A stretch of DNA of 64,000 nucleotides from Schizochytrium sp. TIO01 (taxonomy: Eukaryota > Sar > Bigyra > Thraustochytrida > Thraustochytriidae), in assembly GCA_004764695.1 (NCBI GenBank), contig SMSO01000014.1, positions 4,184,845 to 4,248,844 on the forward strand. The letters run 5' to 3'. The notes beneath the pieces are model-generated. The model did no database searches, was not told the DNA's origin, and saw only the letters and a program-made list of their open reading frames with translations. Below, piece by piece: positions 29,496-41,239 of this stretch; the first letter of the stretch is position 1, and every line of letters starts with the position of its first letter. Position numbers and translations under genes: made by a program.

Positions 29496-32187
29496 ATTAT
29501 TTTTGGTTCAATCATGTTCTTTTAAAGACAAATACGCCGCTTCTGCGAGAATGCACATGGATGAATGTGTGTTAGCAGCGCTGTGCTTAGCTCCAACCAA
29601 GGTGGATTTTGTGGAGCCCTTTGGAGCAACAGGCAGCGGAGAAATCTCGTGGAGCTTTTGCACGTCTTGGCCAGCAAGCCAGCCATGGGACTGTCTTGGA
29701 GCCTAGTTGACACGGAGTAAAAAGAAACCTGCACGAGCATGTACCTAGATAGCTAGGTAACAATATTCATGGCATGCATGGACATGACGTTTGATGTGCA
29801 AAAGGCCCATTCAATCTCCAACCTGAAGGTAAGTTTGCTTCCTCCTGAGGCTTGCTTATTCAGAAAACGTCGACCAAGTTGGTCAAGATATATGGTACCT
29901 CATTTTGATTCGATTTTGATTAAAATCGATCGCGCTTGAGCAAGGCAGTGAGTGCATTGCATTGGATTCATCCCCTTGGAGTCCTTCGGGTGAGCCTGCC
30001 TGCAAATTATGAGATCCAACTTGCAATCTGGTCTCCACCGTAAGGAAGGAAGCCCGGCTCGAGGCAGAGCAAGCAGGTGGTAAAGCAGGAGGCATGCGTC
30101 TATCATCAATCAACGAACCAACCTCGACTGCTGCTCCACGACTTTCTTCATTGGCCATTGTCCACAACAACATCGTCATTGCTTCAATGAATGAATGAAC
30201 AAAAGTAATTCTTAGTTTTCCATTCTTCCCGTTCCCTCAATAGTTCTTTGCCTACATCAAAGATGTTCTAAAAGGCAGAATGCGGCATGGTAGTAGCACC
30301 AAATCTTCAGCTTCTACCAGCCGAGGACTTGAGCGAACCTTTTCGTTATGGAGGAGGCGCCTCGCCTCCTCTTCCTCCTCCTTTGGGCTTTGCCTCCATT
30401 CGAGCAGGTCGACCAAACTTCTTCTGCTCACGCATTCCATTCGCTTTCTTTCGTCAATTCCGTGGCTTGCGTATTTGGACTTCTTCTGTGGGTTTCACCA
30501 TGTGCTTTGTAGACGAGTGCAACGTAAGTAATAAGGAGGTTATAAGCGTCATCATGTGAGAATAGCCGCAAACCACCACCAGCCGCCTCCACTCGTTGCG
30601 TAGTGCTGCGCTTTGCGGCTCTTGATTGCCGGGATGTCCGAACCTGCTCGCTGCAAAGGTTGTATGCCCCTGATAACCAGTCCCGATCATCGAGACTTTC
30701 TTTGCTTCTCGAGCTGGAGTAGACCTCTTCTTCTTCGCCAGACGGACCTACGATCTTCAATTCAGATTTTATTTTATTATTTTAATTAATTAATTCTTTT
30801 TTATTCAGTATATTTAAGAATGAGGTAAAAACTGCTAGCTATAATTTAGGGCTGAACTCCATTTCTGTGAACCAGAGCGTGAATACACTGGAGGAGAGCA
30901 CTGCCGCCACGGACAGTGGGCGACCCAAAGACAGATTCGCGTTTTGCCATTTGCAAGCGGGGAGTTCCTGGTGCTCTTGGTTGGTCTTCAGACGGCCTCC
31001 GTTACTATCGCTGCAATGATTTGAGTGGCTTTGTATGTTTCAACATCCCTTCTTTGATTTTCAATTTCTAACAATCAACTTAAAATTTTGTGGTTTAATT
31101 GATTTGTGATTTTTTTTTTTTTTAAATATTTGTTTTTAATTAATTAATTGTAAACGATCTTCGATGAAAACAGAAGGCGCAAAAGTGTTCTGACGCAGTT
31201 CGACAACAGTTGAGAACGAGGGTCGAAACCAAAGAACGAATCTTGGGCAAACCAAAGACAGCACCGTGAACAGAGTAGGCTAAGCTCCGCGCAATGGCCG
31301 TTGTTTCATTGCAGCGATCGACGAGAAAGACATCTTGCCAAATACGGGAGTGCCTTCGTGGCAGAATTGCAGCTTTTTAAAGAAATGACTAAGGACCTAG
31401 AATCCAAGTGAACGAACACGCGCCGCAATTAACGCGAATTGGCGATTTGCGAATGACTGACTTTGCATGCAATTCAATTCGACCGCCAAATGAGGTCTTT
31501 AGTTCATTCAGGCGCGCCCGATACCATCTCCATGAATTGAGTTTGGTTTTCCTGCTGGCAACGCGAAGATCGCCCCGCGTACGTTCATTGATCGCCGTCG
31601 CCATCGAAATCGCCAGAATTGCTGACACAGGTACCTGGCATTCTTGCGAATTTAATTTAGACAGCGATACTTCAAGTGTAAGGTCACGGTGCAAACCATA
31701 TCGTAGTGTGCTTTGCCTCCATTCTGCACCAGCAGTGCACTGACGACGCTGTGGCTGGCAATGGCAAGCAAAGCAAAGGCCACAGCAGCATTTAGAAGAA
31801 AGCAACTCACTCACTTACTCACCCACGCCTCCAGGGCGACTCCGTTGAGGGCTATAGATCTCAATTGCGGCAAAGAAGCCAATAAACCTTGACCTCGAAT
31901 TCGTTCATTCTGCTGTCATCTCATGTATTTTTATATATTTATTTATATATTTATTTATATATTTAATTAAAATGTAATTAGTTTTATTTTTTATTTTTTA
32001 TGGGTTCGAGGGTGTTTGCTTACGATCATTTGCTTTACATATAGAATTGGTTGTGGAAACCTTAGTTTCAGACTGCCTGCCTGCTAAGCGAATCGAATCG
32101 ACCCAGACGACCCAACAAGGCAGGGCCTCGTGAAACACCACCGGTAATGCTAGTAGATCAGTCTCCATGTATTCTGTATTACTTCAT

Positions 32188-32239
32188 TTCATTCATTCAT
32201 TCATTCATTCATTCATTCATTCATTCATTCATTCATTCA
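32188..32239. repeat. (ATTC)n microsatellite
   Basis: Thirteen ATTC units, the reverse-complement orientation of the GAAT arrays at 771 and 29351. Confidence 0.95.
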
Positions 32240-32621
32240 CTCGAATGGTAGCTGGGCACTAGCAGTGGATAGCAGCTACCACTAAGCTTTGATCTTCAAA
32301 GTTCTCATGAGAGGTCATTACACAGGTCCCGTAATAGCACAACATGCTGGGGCCTCGCGGAAAAGAATATTATTAAGTCATGGCAATAATATGTATGTGA
32401 TAATGGTAAAGTTCTTGTACCTACGAACTAAAAAGCTCGAGGGCGTGTATCATAAATTCGCCTTCGCTCTACGTTGCAGCGACGCGACACCATTCCAATC
32501 CTCGGCTGCGTCGCGTAGATTGACGACCCAGCTGTGCTTGCATCTTGGATAATCCTTGCAGCTCGCAGACTCGAGCGTGCCCACATCAACGATTATGATC
32601 CATCCACCCATCCATAGAGTG

Positions 32622-32665
32622 ATACATACATACATACATACATACATACATACATACATACATAC
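32622..32665. repeat. (CATA)n microsatellite
   Basis: About eleven CATA units. Confidence 0.95.
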
Positions 32666-32864
32666 CCAGAATCAGCCTCTACAGAAGAGATAAATGATGA
32701 GGGCAACTATAACTATCGCATGCAGCCAGATCCACAGAAAAGAGAACGAGAGCTGCTTGCTTGCGAGACAAAAATATAGATATCATAGATACAAGTATAG
32801 ATTTTAATTTTGATCGCTGGCGAGAGTTTGAAGAGCTCCTTGCACAAGCTCATTTTTAATGAAT

Positions 32865-33041
32865 GAAACAAACAAACAAACAAAGAAACAAAGAAACAAA
32901 GAAACAAACAAACAAACAAACAAAGAAACAAAGAAACAAACAAACAAACAAACAAACAAACAAACAAACAAACAAACAAACAAACAAACAAACAAACAAA
33001 GAAACAAAGAAACAAACAAACAAACAAACAAACAAACAAAG
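32865..33041. repeat. 177-bp (AAAC)n with AAAG blocks
   Basis: The longest tetranucleotide array in the window, built from AAAC units with AAAG units occurring in small ordered groups. It keeps several frames open and produces spurious Lys/Gln/Thr/Asn or Cys/Leu/Phe/Val repeat peptides. Confidence 0.95.
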
Positions 33042-33230
33042 AGTGTACTTTACAAGAAACTTATCATCATCCCAATCATCATCTCTTCCTCCACAACGAT
33101 TGATTGCTTTCAACTTGGAAACTTGCAAACTTGCAAACAAACACTCAGTTGACCTGTTATTATTGTTTCCAGGAACTCGAGCTCCACTTCAGGTTCTTCT
33201 CCTCCTCCTTCAGGCCCAAGTTCTTCTGCG

Positions 33231-33255
33231 GACTGACTGACTGACTGACTGACTG
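33231..33255. repeat. (GACT)n microsatellite
   Basis: Six GACT units. Confidence 0.95.
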
Positions 33256-33306
33256 AGAGCCACATTCCTCGCGAGGCCAAGGTTGAGATAGATATATCGA
33301 CAGAGA

Positions 33307-33334
33307 GATTGATTGATAGATTGATTGATAGATT
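33307..33334. repeat. (GATT/GATA)n repeat
   Basis: Alternating GATT and GATA units forming a 12-bp higher-order period. Confidence 0.85.
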
Positions 33335-33568
33335 GTGAGATGGCGAATCGTCACCACTGCTGGCGAATCTCTTGCTGTGGTGGCTGAGAGTTTGCGCCCT
33401 GAGAGAGCGCCGAACCGCGCCAATCCCGGCGAGCGGACCACGGCTCGAAAGCTTCGGCAGTCCGGCGCTTGGCGTCTCAAATCCTCGAGCTCGATTGCTC
33501 CAAAGCTTTCTTGAAGCTTAACCAAGGGCAGGGTTGAGAGCGACGGATGGCGCTGCGTCGAGTCTGAT

Positions 33569-33617
33569 GGATTGATTGATTGATTGGTTGGTTGGTTGGT
33601 TGGTTGGTTGATTGATT
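33569..33617. repeat. (GATT)n to (GGTT)n to (GATT)n
   Basis: GATT units flank a central block of GGTT units, a symmetric change of motif by one base. Confidence 0.9.
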
Positions 33618-33750
33618 CCATTTCCGCGGACCGCCATGGCGAAGCTTGGCAAGGTCTTGGGTTTCTTCAAAGTCGGCAGCACATGCCATGAGCCATGCGG
33701 ACTCGAGGAGGCTTGGAGATTGATTGTCTTCGGCAGACGGATAAACTAAA

Positions 33751-33798
33751 CACACATACATACAGACATACAGACATACAGACAGACAAACAGTCAGT
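33751..33798. repeat. (ACAT)n / (ACAG)n repeat
   Basis: CATA units pass into CAGACATA and CAGA units. Confidence 0.85.
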
Positions 33799-33927
33799 CT
33801 GCGTCAACAAAGACTGTTTCCCGGCGCAAAGGAAAACGATAACTCGAGCGCCGGCGAGGACTCGATGGTCCACGGGCTCTCGGCGCCTCCTGGCAGCCAG
33901 AAGAAGATCGTTGGTGAGTGGCGGCGG

Positions 33928-33974
33928 CGATAGATAGATCGATAGATAGATCGATAGATCGAATTTCGATAGAT
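33928..33974. repeat. (GATA)n / (GATC)n repeat
   Basis: GATA and GATC units alternate; the GATC parts are self-complementary. Confidence 0.85.
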
Positions 33975-34107
33975 ATTGCCATCGTCCCGAATACTCCCCA
34001 GAGCGAGCGCGGTCTTCCGGATCGAGCACGATGCTGCTGACACTCGACCTTGAGTAGATTCTGCATTTGGAAGGCCAAGATTTGGCAATCTCCGTGGACA
34101 GGAAGGC

Positions 34108-34136
34108 AGCAAGCAAGCAAGCAAGCAAGCAAGCAA
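34108..34136. repeat. (GCAA)n microsatellite
   Basis: About seven GCAA units. Confidence 0.9.
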
Positions 34137-34699
34137 TCAAGCTAGCTTAGAAGCCATGACGAACAAAAACGTCGTCGCTCGCACTCACTCTTCGCCGTCG
34201 CAAAAAGAAAGTCGAGGCTGCCGCCGCTCGCCACCCATCGCCTCGTCCAAAGCCGCCGCCGCCTCCTCCTCCTCCTCCGTGGTGGTGGAGGTGGTGGTGG
34301 TGGTGCAAAGGAAGGAAGGAGCCTTCTGAGCAGGCGGCAAGTGAATCGATATCAATGTCTTCTGCTCTAGAGTTAGGAAACGAAATCGAAGACTTGCAAA
34401 GTCCTTCGCATTCGCAGCGAGGAGGTTACTTACTTGCGGCCAGCCAAGGTCAACCAAGGTCAATTGCGGCGCTTCAATGGCGATCTCTGATGGGACAGAC
34501 AGCTGAGCTGCTTTTTTGAGGCAGCTTTGCGACTTAACGATGCAAACTCATCCGCCGCGTCCTTTGCAAATTGATTGCAAACCGAGACGGGCGGCAGCAA
34601 TGGCGTCGGCAATAAATAAATGCTTGCAAGAAACCGCAAAGACGGCATCGATGCTGGTGCTGTCTATCTACACATCGTACGTACCTGACTGAGGCCAAA

Positions 34700-34800
34700 G
34701 ATCAATCGATCGCTTGATAGATCGATCGATAGATCGATTCATGGTTGATGGATGGATAAATGGATGGATGGATGGATGGATGCGTGGATGCGTGGATTGA
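34700..34800. repeat. (GATC/GATA)n followed by (GGAT)n
   Basis: Self-complementary ATCGATCG-type units at 34700-34738, then GGAT units at 34746-34800 with TGCGTGGA variants at the end. Confidence 0.85.
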
Positions 34801-34908
34801 TTGTGTGGTCGCCGCGCGCTGCAAAGGTGTGCGCTCTCGAGACGAGAAAGGGTTTCGCATCTAGTCTGCTTGCCGAGAGAGACGGTCTCGCTCGCAGACG
34901 GCGCGGCA

Positions 34909-34938
34909 GAAGAGAAGAGAAGAGAAGAGAAGAGAAGA
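34909..34938. repeat. (AGAGA)n microsatellite
   Basis: Five to six pentanucleotide AGAGA units. Confidence 0.9.
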
Positions 34939-35732
34939 TTCTCTCTTTGTGATTCTGTCTGAAGACTCCTCTTTGCTTGCTTTCTCTCTATTCTTGTGGA
35001 CAGACGGGGTCAGCTTGAGGTTTGGAGCAGCAGTGTAGTCGCGCATGGAAAGCAAGCCGCCAAGGCTATGGCTCTGACGCGGACCTCAGCAATCAATGTC
35101 CTGAAAGCTGCAGACCAAGAGCCAACCGAATCAGCCTCCGAATCAGCCTCCTCGCGAAACGAGCCCACCGACTTCGCGGAGCTCGAGATGGCACGCCGCC
35201 ATGGCTAGAGGATCGTGAGCGGCGGTGCACTTGCATAGCATGGACTCCGAGGAGCTAGCGTGGCTCGTCTGCGCGAAGAGGAAGCGGAAGATGAACATCG
35301 TAGTCGCCGTTGCCGTTGGCTGCGAACTCGAACGAGGGAGTCTGGCCAGGTTCCTCCCTCCCGGTTAGTTCGTAAACGAAGAAACGATGGATGGGCTACA
35401 GCGGGCACCCTTTGAGGGGACCGACCACCCGTGCCTGCTTGGCCCTGTGCAAACAAATTACGACGGGTTACATTTGTCTCATGCCGTCGCAGGAGCACGA
35501 GAGGAGGTGGAGAACGACCCACTGCGAAGCTTGCGGTCGTGGAGATCGGAGCCGCCTCGAGCCAAGGTCAGTCAGCCCGTGTAACACTGCCAAGCGCGGC
35601 GATCGACGGCCAGCACCCCCCCCCCACCCTTGACTTGGCTGGCCAGATAATGTAGCATCTTGGAAGTCCCTGAATTGCACTGATTGCGATTGGACTTCGA
35701 GCAAAGCTCAACTGCGCAGAAGCCCTGCACAG

Positions 35733-35783
35733 AGAATTTCTTGACACCATCCAAGCTGTCAAGAAATTTTGTCAAGAAATTCT
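35733..35783. repeat. Inverted repeat with tandem 13-bp arm
   Basis: AGAATTTCTTGACA at 35733-35746 has its exact reverse complement TGTCAAGAAATTCT at 35770-35783. A second copy, TGTCAAGAAATTT, lies at 35757-35769 directly abutting it, so the left arm can pair with either right arm. Confidence 0.85.
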
Positions 35784-35790
35784 GTACCAT

Positions 35791-35837
35791 GGCTAGCTAG
35801 CTCTAGAGATATAGCTAGCTAACTAGCTAGCTAGCTC
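35791..35837. repeat. (CTAG)n palindromic repeat
   Basis: Repeated GCTA/CTAG units, every one self-complementary, so the whole array can fold on itself. It directly follows the inverted repeat at 35733-35783. Confidence 0.9.
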
Positions 35838-36567
35838 GTATGGCACACACAGGTGTAGTTTTAGAGGTGTGCACAACAACAGGAGGGACCTTGAGCCTTG
35901 AAACGTGGCAGCGCGAGTCTTGAGACCGATCAATGACATCCTACCTTGGTTTTCTCATTTGTGGGCGATGCCACATGTTGAAACCCTGAACCTGAACAGT
36001 CATCGCCGCCTACTACCTACTAGTAGCGGTAGTACGTTTGTGAAATTGTACTCTAGCTAAATATGAGCCCATGCAACTTAAAAGTACTGGGCCCTGACCT
36101 TAAATCAAAGGTAAACATCATGTTATCACAAGACAGCCAGGGTAAGATAGTGTTGTCTTGGCATGTATTTGGTTTGCTTAGCATCCGTTCGCCTCGCGTC
36201 CTGCATTGTAAAAAAAGGAGAAGAAAAATAAATTCAAGTATTTTGCGTGGAGCTACTAAAACACTTGTCCGTAGATTGTGGCATTCTTGGGGCTTAATTT
36301 GGGGCTCGATGAATCGGCCACTTCACCTTCCCACGACATTCATATCTGTGAACTCACAGGTCGGCGCTCCTAAACGGTAGTAGAAGCTACAAAAAATCAT
36401 CACAACCATTTATAGATAGGCCTGTATATATTAGAAGATATTAGAAGTATAGTACTTAGATACTAGCTAGCTAGAGCTACGATTGCAATCAACATGGTAG
36501 TATCGAAATCATTCCCAGGCCTGCTTTACAATGGCTTGACCTTGACGTGGATTCTTAATATGGCTTA

Positions 36568-38757
36568 CTAGTATGCGTAGCCATCCATTTGGAGCGCAGA
36601 CATCAACTTATGTTCTTCAGGGCCTGCGTGGCTCCTAAAATAATCATCTATCATCTCCTCGGTAGAATGACCATAGAAATAGCTTTCGTACAGCTCTAGC
36701 TTTACTCTTGAACGCTCAAAGTCGATAAGCATGACTCGACCGGAGTCTTTGTCATACACAAAATTTCGCAAGTATACACTACCGTGGATGACTCCACTGT
36801 TGTGTACTGCTCGTAAGGCCTCAAGAGCTTTGTCACATATATCCTCAGGTAATGTACTGCCTTCAGACATGTTGTTCTGCATGTCCTGCAGACTCTCACC
36901 TTCATAAGATGTGACTAGAATACTGCGACCGTGAAAGCGACCAGCGTATATAAGGAAAGGTATATACTCACCCTGCAAATGATGCAAACACTCGGAATAC
37001 ATTCGAGCTTCGACGTGGCCCTTCTCCAGAGTTCGAACGGCACTAGTCTTTTCGACATACGCTCCAGTAATCATGATTGTTTTCACGACAACTTTCACCC
37101 CTCGGTGCAACTCATAAGAAACCACAGGTAAGTATCCATTTGCCCCTGCCTGTAAGTAGCTGTACGTTGGGTCCCACGGTAGAGGAATGTAGAAATGGCT
37201 TGTGCTAAGAGGCAAAAGTTTCAGGAGCTGCTGCCGTTTCTCATTTTGGTAGGAAGTTTCCCATCCATCTTCGTACTCAAACCGTGCTTGTGCAAGCCCG
37301 GCGTAGAGCATTGCACTTCCAGCCTCATCCGTAGAGTATGCCCCCCATAGATCTTGCAAGCTGTAGTCTAGGAAGCTTCCTGGAGCAGGAATTTTATGGG
37401 TAGTATCCATATCATCAGACACCAAAAGAAGAAACTGATAAAGTGCACGTCTCAACGATCGACTCCCACGTGCTTGCACAGAATATCCTTTCGTCACCCA
37501 CACATCCCCGGTGTTATTCCGCTTGAAGAACCAAACCATGTCTCTTGATGTCATGATACCGTACTTGGCTTGAAGCATGACCATGCTTGAGTAAAGCTGA
37601 GCAACACGATTTTCCACTGCTAGATTTTTCGATGTTATTGCATGCAAATCAAACCTCCCCTCAGATATACCACATGAATCAGCCTGCAGAATTGGAACGC
37701 ATCCATTTTGTTTATTGTCCGTGGTTATAAATCTTGAAACTCTCCAGTTACCCACAAGATTCGTACAGCTATAACTCTTGTATAGTCTTGCTAAATCATA
37801 ATATCGAATGTTGAAAATTTCATCTAGTTGCATTTCCTTTATTATAAACTCGACCCAGCTTACAAAGGAATCAATATATGATGCGTTCAATCTCCGCCAT
37901 AGTTCTGTCATGACTGTTACTTCAAACCTTGCCTCCAAAAATGCTTTACCTAAATGCAGGTCATTCCAGCGATGCAAGTGGTGCCTTGGAATAGGGAGAA
38001 CCCAACGATTCATCTCTTCATCTCCTGTTGCCGTATCCATTTCCGAAAAGGAATCTAACATAAAAGGATATCCAAACAAATCCGCATCCTGCAAAACAAT
38101 TGGCAAGCCCAAAGCCTCCCATAATGGACACTTATTGAAACCACAATATAACGTTACGCGTTTCAAACGGTGCGCCCGACTGTACGTTTTTGTCCAAAGT
38201 GAAAAAATTTCCTGGGCGTTTACAAGGTCCTGAGATGTTTTCGCAAGTTCCAATGGATCTTCCTGCAACTCCTTTAAGGTTTGCTCTATTTCAGCAAGCC
38301 TCTCCAACGCATCGTTTGCGAGGTCTCTCCAGCGCAGGAACAATAAATGAAATTCTGCTGGGCAGAATTGTCCAGCTTCTATATAGCACGTTTCTAGTTT
38401 GCGCTGTGTATAGCGCTCGAGCTCGTCCCCACTGAGGGTTGAGAGAAATTTCTCCTCTTCTATGAATACCTCAAAGGATACGAATTTCGACTTTCCGCGT
38501 CTCGAGTAGAAAGACTGAAATGTAAAGCCCTCGGTGATAAGCTTTTCGTATTGTTCTTCTGCTAATGCCTCGAGTTCAATCTCGGTTTTCTCCATTTTTT
38601 GTTGTTGCCTCCAAATGTACTCCCCATCACTCATGACACTTATTTTATCCTCTTCTACATAGTCCTTGACTTGTGTTGTGTCGCTTTGATATCCCACGTT
38701 ATGTTCTGATTCAGGCTCTGTCAGCTCAGATTTGCTGATGCGCTTCTCCTTTCCCAT
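36568..38757 (-). CDS. Crinkler/FunK1-like kinase-fold protein, probable pseudokinase
   Basis: A 729-residue protein whose C-terminal part (about residues 540-700) is a divergent protein-kinase fold. I see the beta-3 lysine (VKVVVK, Lys559), the catalytic-loop region VIHGSVYLRNF (about 656-666) and the metal-binding motif LIDFER (Asp679). The HGD-type aspartate expected in the loop is replaced by Ser660, which predicts loss of phosphotransfer. A preceding segment (YGIMTSRDMVWFFKR, then GSRSLRRALYQFLLLV) resembles the helical part before the kinase in Crinkler effectors and fungal FunK1 kinases. The N-terminal 300 residues are charged, with coiled-coil stretches, and are unrecognised; no signal peptide or LFLAK motif is seen. 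The start is the first in-frame ATG (MGKEKRISK). It borders the microsatellite region. Family assignment is by eye. Confidence 0.7.
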   Translation of the reverse strand: MGKEKRISKSELTEPESEHNVGYQSDTTQVKDYVEEDKISVMSDGEYIWRQQQKMEKTEIELEALAEEQYEKLITEGFTFQSFYSRRGKSKFVSFEVFIEEEKFLSTLSGDELERYTQRKLETCYIEAGQFCPAEFHLLFLRWRDLANDALERLAEIEQTLKELQEDPLELAKTSQDLVNAQEIFSLWTKTYSRAHRLKRVTLYCGFNKCPLWEALGLPIVLQDADLFGYPFMLDSFSEMDTATGDEEMNRWVLPIPRHHLHRWNDLHLGKAFLEARFEVTVMTELWRRLNASYIDSFVSWVEFIIKEMQLDEIFNIRYYDLARLYKSYSCTNLVGNWRVSRFITTDNKQNGCVPILQADSCGISEGRFDLHAITSKNLAVENRVAQLYSSMVMLQAKYGIMTSRDMVWFFKRNNTGDVWVTKGYSVQARGSRSLRRALYQFLLLVSDDMDTTHKIPAPGSFLDYSLQDLWGAYSTDEAGSAMLYAGLAQARFEYEDGWETSYQNEKRQQLLKLLPLSTSHFYIPLPWDPTYSYLQAGANGYLPVVSYELHRGVKVVVKTIMITGAYVEKTSAVRTLEKGHVEARMYSECLHHLQGEYIPFLIYAGRFHGRSILVTSYEGESLQDMQNNMSEGSTLPEDICDKALEALRAVHNSGVIHGSVYLRNFVYDKDSGRVMLIDFERSRVKLELYESYFYGHSTEEMIDDYFRSHAGPEEHKLMSALQMDGYAY

Positions 38758-41239
38758 GATTTTAAGGCCAGGAATTCGTTCGATTAATTCAGAAAGTACC
38801 AACGTGCGGTTTGATCTCGCAGACTTCAGTTGTTGCTTGACTGAGATTCCAGGTTTGCGATGATTTCCTCAGGCTTACTCCTTAAGTTGAGAAAGTGGAG
38901 TCTTTTCCGCAATGATCAGGCTACTCAACGATGTTGCTGTATTATCGCAATAGTCATCTTCATTCCAGCTTTTCTAGCTTTGTCTTGATTAAGTAGTATA
39001 CTTCAACTCATCTGAGGCCATCACCATTCTAGCCATACACACCCGTCGCGCGTTCTGCAACCTTGAACCACTGCCAGCGAGGGTTCCATCTACAACGCTC
39101 GCGCTTCACTCTGCCCGTTAGCACCTCCTCTCCAGTGGCATACCAGAGCTCAATTAAGGAAATGCTATCATCCAAAATGAATCAATGATACTCTTCAAGT
39201 TCGCAGCCAAAGCGAGGCCTAACTTGGCTAGACCTGAGCCACAATGGTACCCTACTACCTAGGCATCTTGCCAAGTGGCGATGGTCTTCACGATGATTAT
39301 CCGGCAATGGATCTCAATTCCCCGAGCCCGAGTACAACTGAGTACCAAGTGCTACCTACACTGTTTCCGTCTCCAATAAAATTGCTCGGGCGGCCATTCA
39401 GGATATGGAAGAGACTGCCACTTGACTGACGTCCAAGTCTGCCAACTCGAATGCCTGCCAACTCGAAGCCTTCAACACTGCAGAACACCCACCGCCCCAA
39501 GGACACTCCCGGGCATGAATATGATGATGAATCAATACGATAACCGTCATTTCAACACTCCACGCTCTAATTCAACTGCACGTGCCAAAACGTTGGCTCG
39601 AAGCTCGAGTAGAGTGTCCACAGCCATACGCAGGATCTCTAGGTCAAGTTGCTCTGGCGGCTGCTGATCGCCCTCATTGAGAAAAGTCATCATGACTTAT
39701 TGTGTGATGACAGCCTATCCTGAGAGCGCGTGTGTACTCGGAATCCCTCTCTCGGACTCCTATTGTTAGCTACCGTTTATAGATAGGACTAACTAGATCA
39801 CTCGATGAACCTCTCGCTGGGAAACGTCGAGTCGTCTAAAAGTTTATCCATCGCAGCCGCCGTTTGCAGTGTCACAAACCTGCTCTGGCAGCGGGAGGTG
39901 CAAGTGCTATCACTCGTTAGAGGTTTCATGGTGCTGGTTTCACCTCCAACACGCTGGGGCTGTGGATAGACTAAAAGGAAGTTTAATCAGATCATGCTCA
40001 AGTACTTGATCACGACTCGAATGACATGTGTACAAATAGGTAGTACTTGATTCCTCATGCTACCGGCGTTGCTCAAGTTCAGACGTTGACTCGAAAATGT
40101 CGTTCTTCTGTCCATGCAGATTCGCAAAGCGCTATCATGGGTTTGGTTTTCATCAAAATAATTGTCACACGGACAGTGGGTACACAGTAGGTTGATAACT
40201 TCACCGATGACCTCTTACTACACCATCATTCAAATCAACAAATAGTTTCTAGTAGCTCGTTTTTGGCTTGCATAGGTGGGCAAAGCTGTTTGTATTTTAT
40301 TAATTTCCGAACCAAGCTTTATATCATTCGACTTTGAGTTGAGCCGGTCAAAAATCAATCCGACTCATACTTATGCCTTGTGCATTTTCCTGATAGTTCA
40401 AGTGCAAGGTGATATGATATGATCTCGCAACGCTATTGACTTGTCTAATACCAATAAAAAACAGCCATGGAGATGCTTAATATATAAAATTTAGATTCTA
40501 GGTACTATTATTCCTTCTGTCTATTCTAAACTCTCAGATGCAAATTCCCAAATAACTTTAGGTCAAGCATACCTGATTACGTTTTTGAAACTGACTCTCG
40601 TCACTGCTGAGGACATCTGACACGACTAGCAGGCGCCGTGTTGTTTCGGTAGAACCTTGTCTCTTCGAGTTTCGCAACATTGAACGCCGCACGAAAACAA
40701 AGAGAAAAGAATCAACACATTCACATTGACATAGACAGAAAGGCCTACCTTTCAAGATTTGTAGGATATGGTAAGATGGCATATTTTGCAGTGACGATTT
40801 TGAAATTTTGAGCTTTACTTCTGTAAGAGGGGTCTATTACTTGGGATGGCCCGAAGATGTTGGAACTAAATGTGACTGTAACCTGATCTTCAATTTGTAA
40901 ACTTCTCACCAAAGCCAAAGAGGTCAATGTCATAGTTTATAAGAAGTTGGAGTGTAAATTAGAGTTGCGGAACTCGCATTGCTTGATAAAAGCTGAAGTT
41001 TGTTGTAAGGCTCTACCGAAGCTCATAAGAGCAACCACCCAAAGTATTACAGAGATTTAAATATTGAGTTCGCAAATTGTTCGCAAGTGATGTAGACTGC
41101 CATTGTGAGATACGAGCTGATACTGATGTAGACTCAGGGATTAGTGCGGATCTCGTGTCGACTTAGAAAAAGACAAAAAATGAAAATCTCACATCAAATA
41201 TATTCCCTTAAAACTTTAGTAAAATCTCACCATTCGAGA
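38758..41239. other. Gene-poor intergenic region
   Basis: About 2.5 kb without a supportable gene. Short open frames (for example 39422-39667) show no domain. No RNA gene or repeat array seen. Confidence 0.5.

Larger units (their letters stand above)
26475..36567. other. 10-kb microsatellite-rich, gene-poor region
   Basis: No gene could be supported in this stretch. It is a patchwork of GC-rich segments, short AT-rich islands with TTAATTAA-like cores (near 27820, 30780, 31130 and 31960) and more than twenty short tandem repeats of different motifs, listed separately. One frame at 30287-30523 ends in a good donor (GTAAGTAAT) and could be an isolated exon, but no partner exon was found. Spliced genes or decayed mobile elements could be hidden here. 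Confidence 0.6.

Noticed and set aside
30252-30760. Possible isolated exon with a good GTAAGT donor
   Set aside because: No partner exon, domain or acceptor in a consistent phase could be found.
32713-33240. Several long overlapping frames on both strands over the AAAC array
   Set aside because: They are an artefact of the tetranucleotide repeat, which has no stop in several frames; peptides are pure repeats with no ATG-based gene context.
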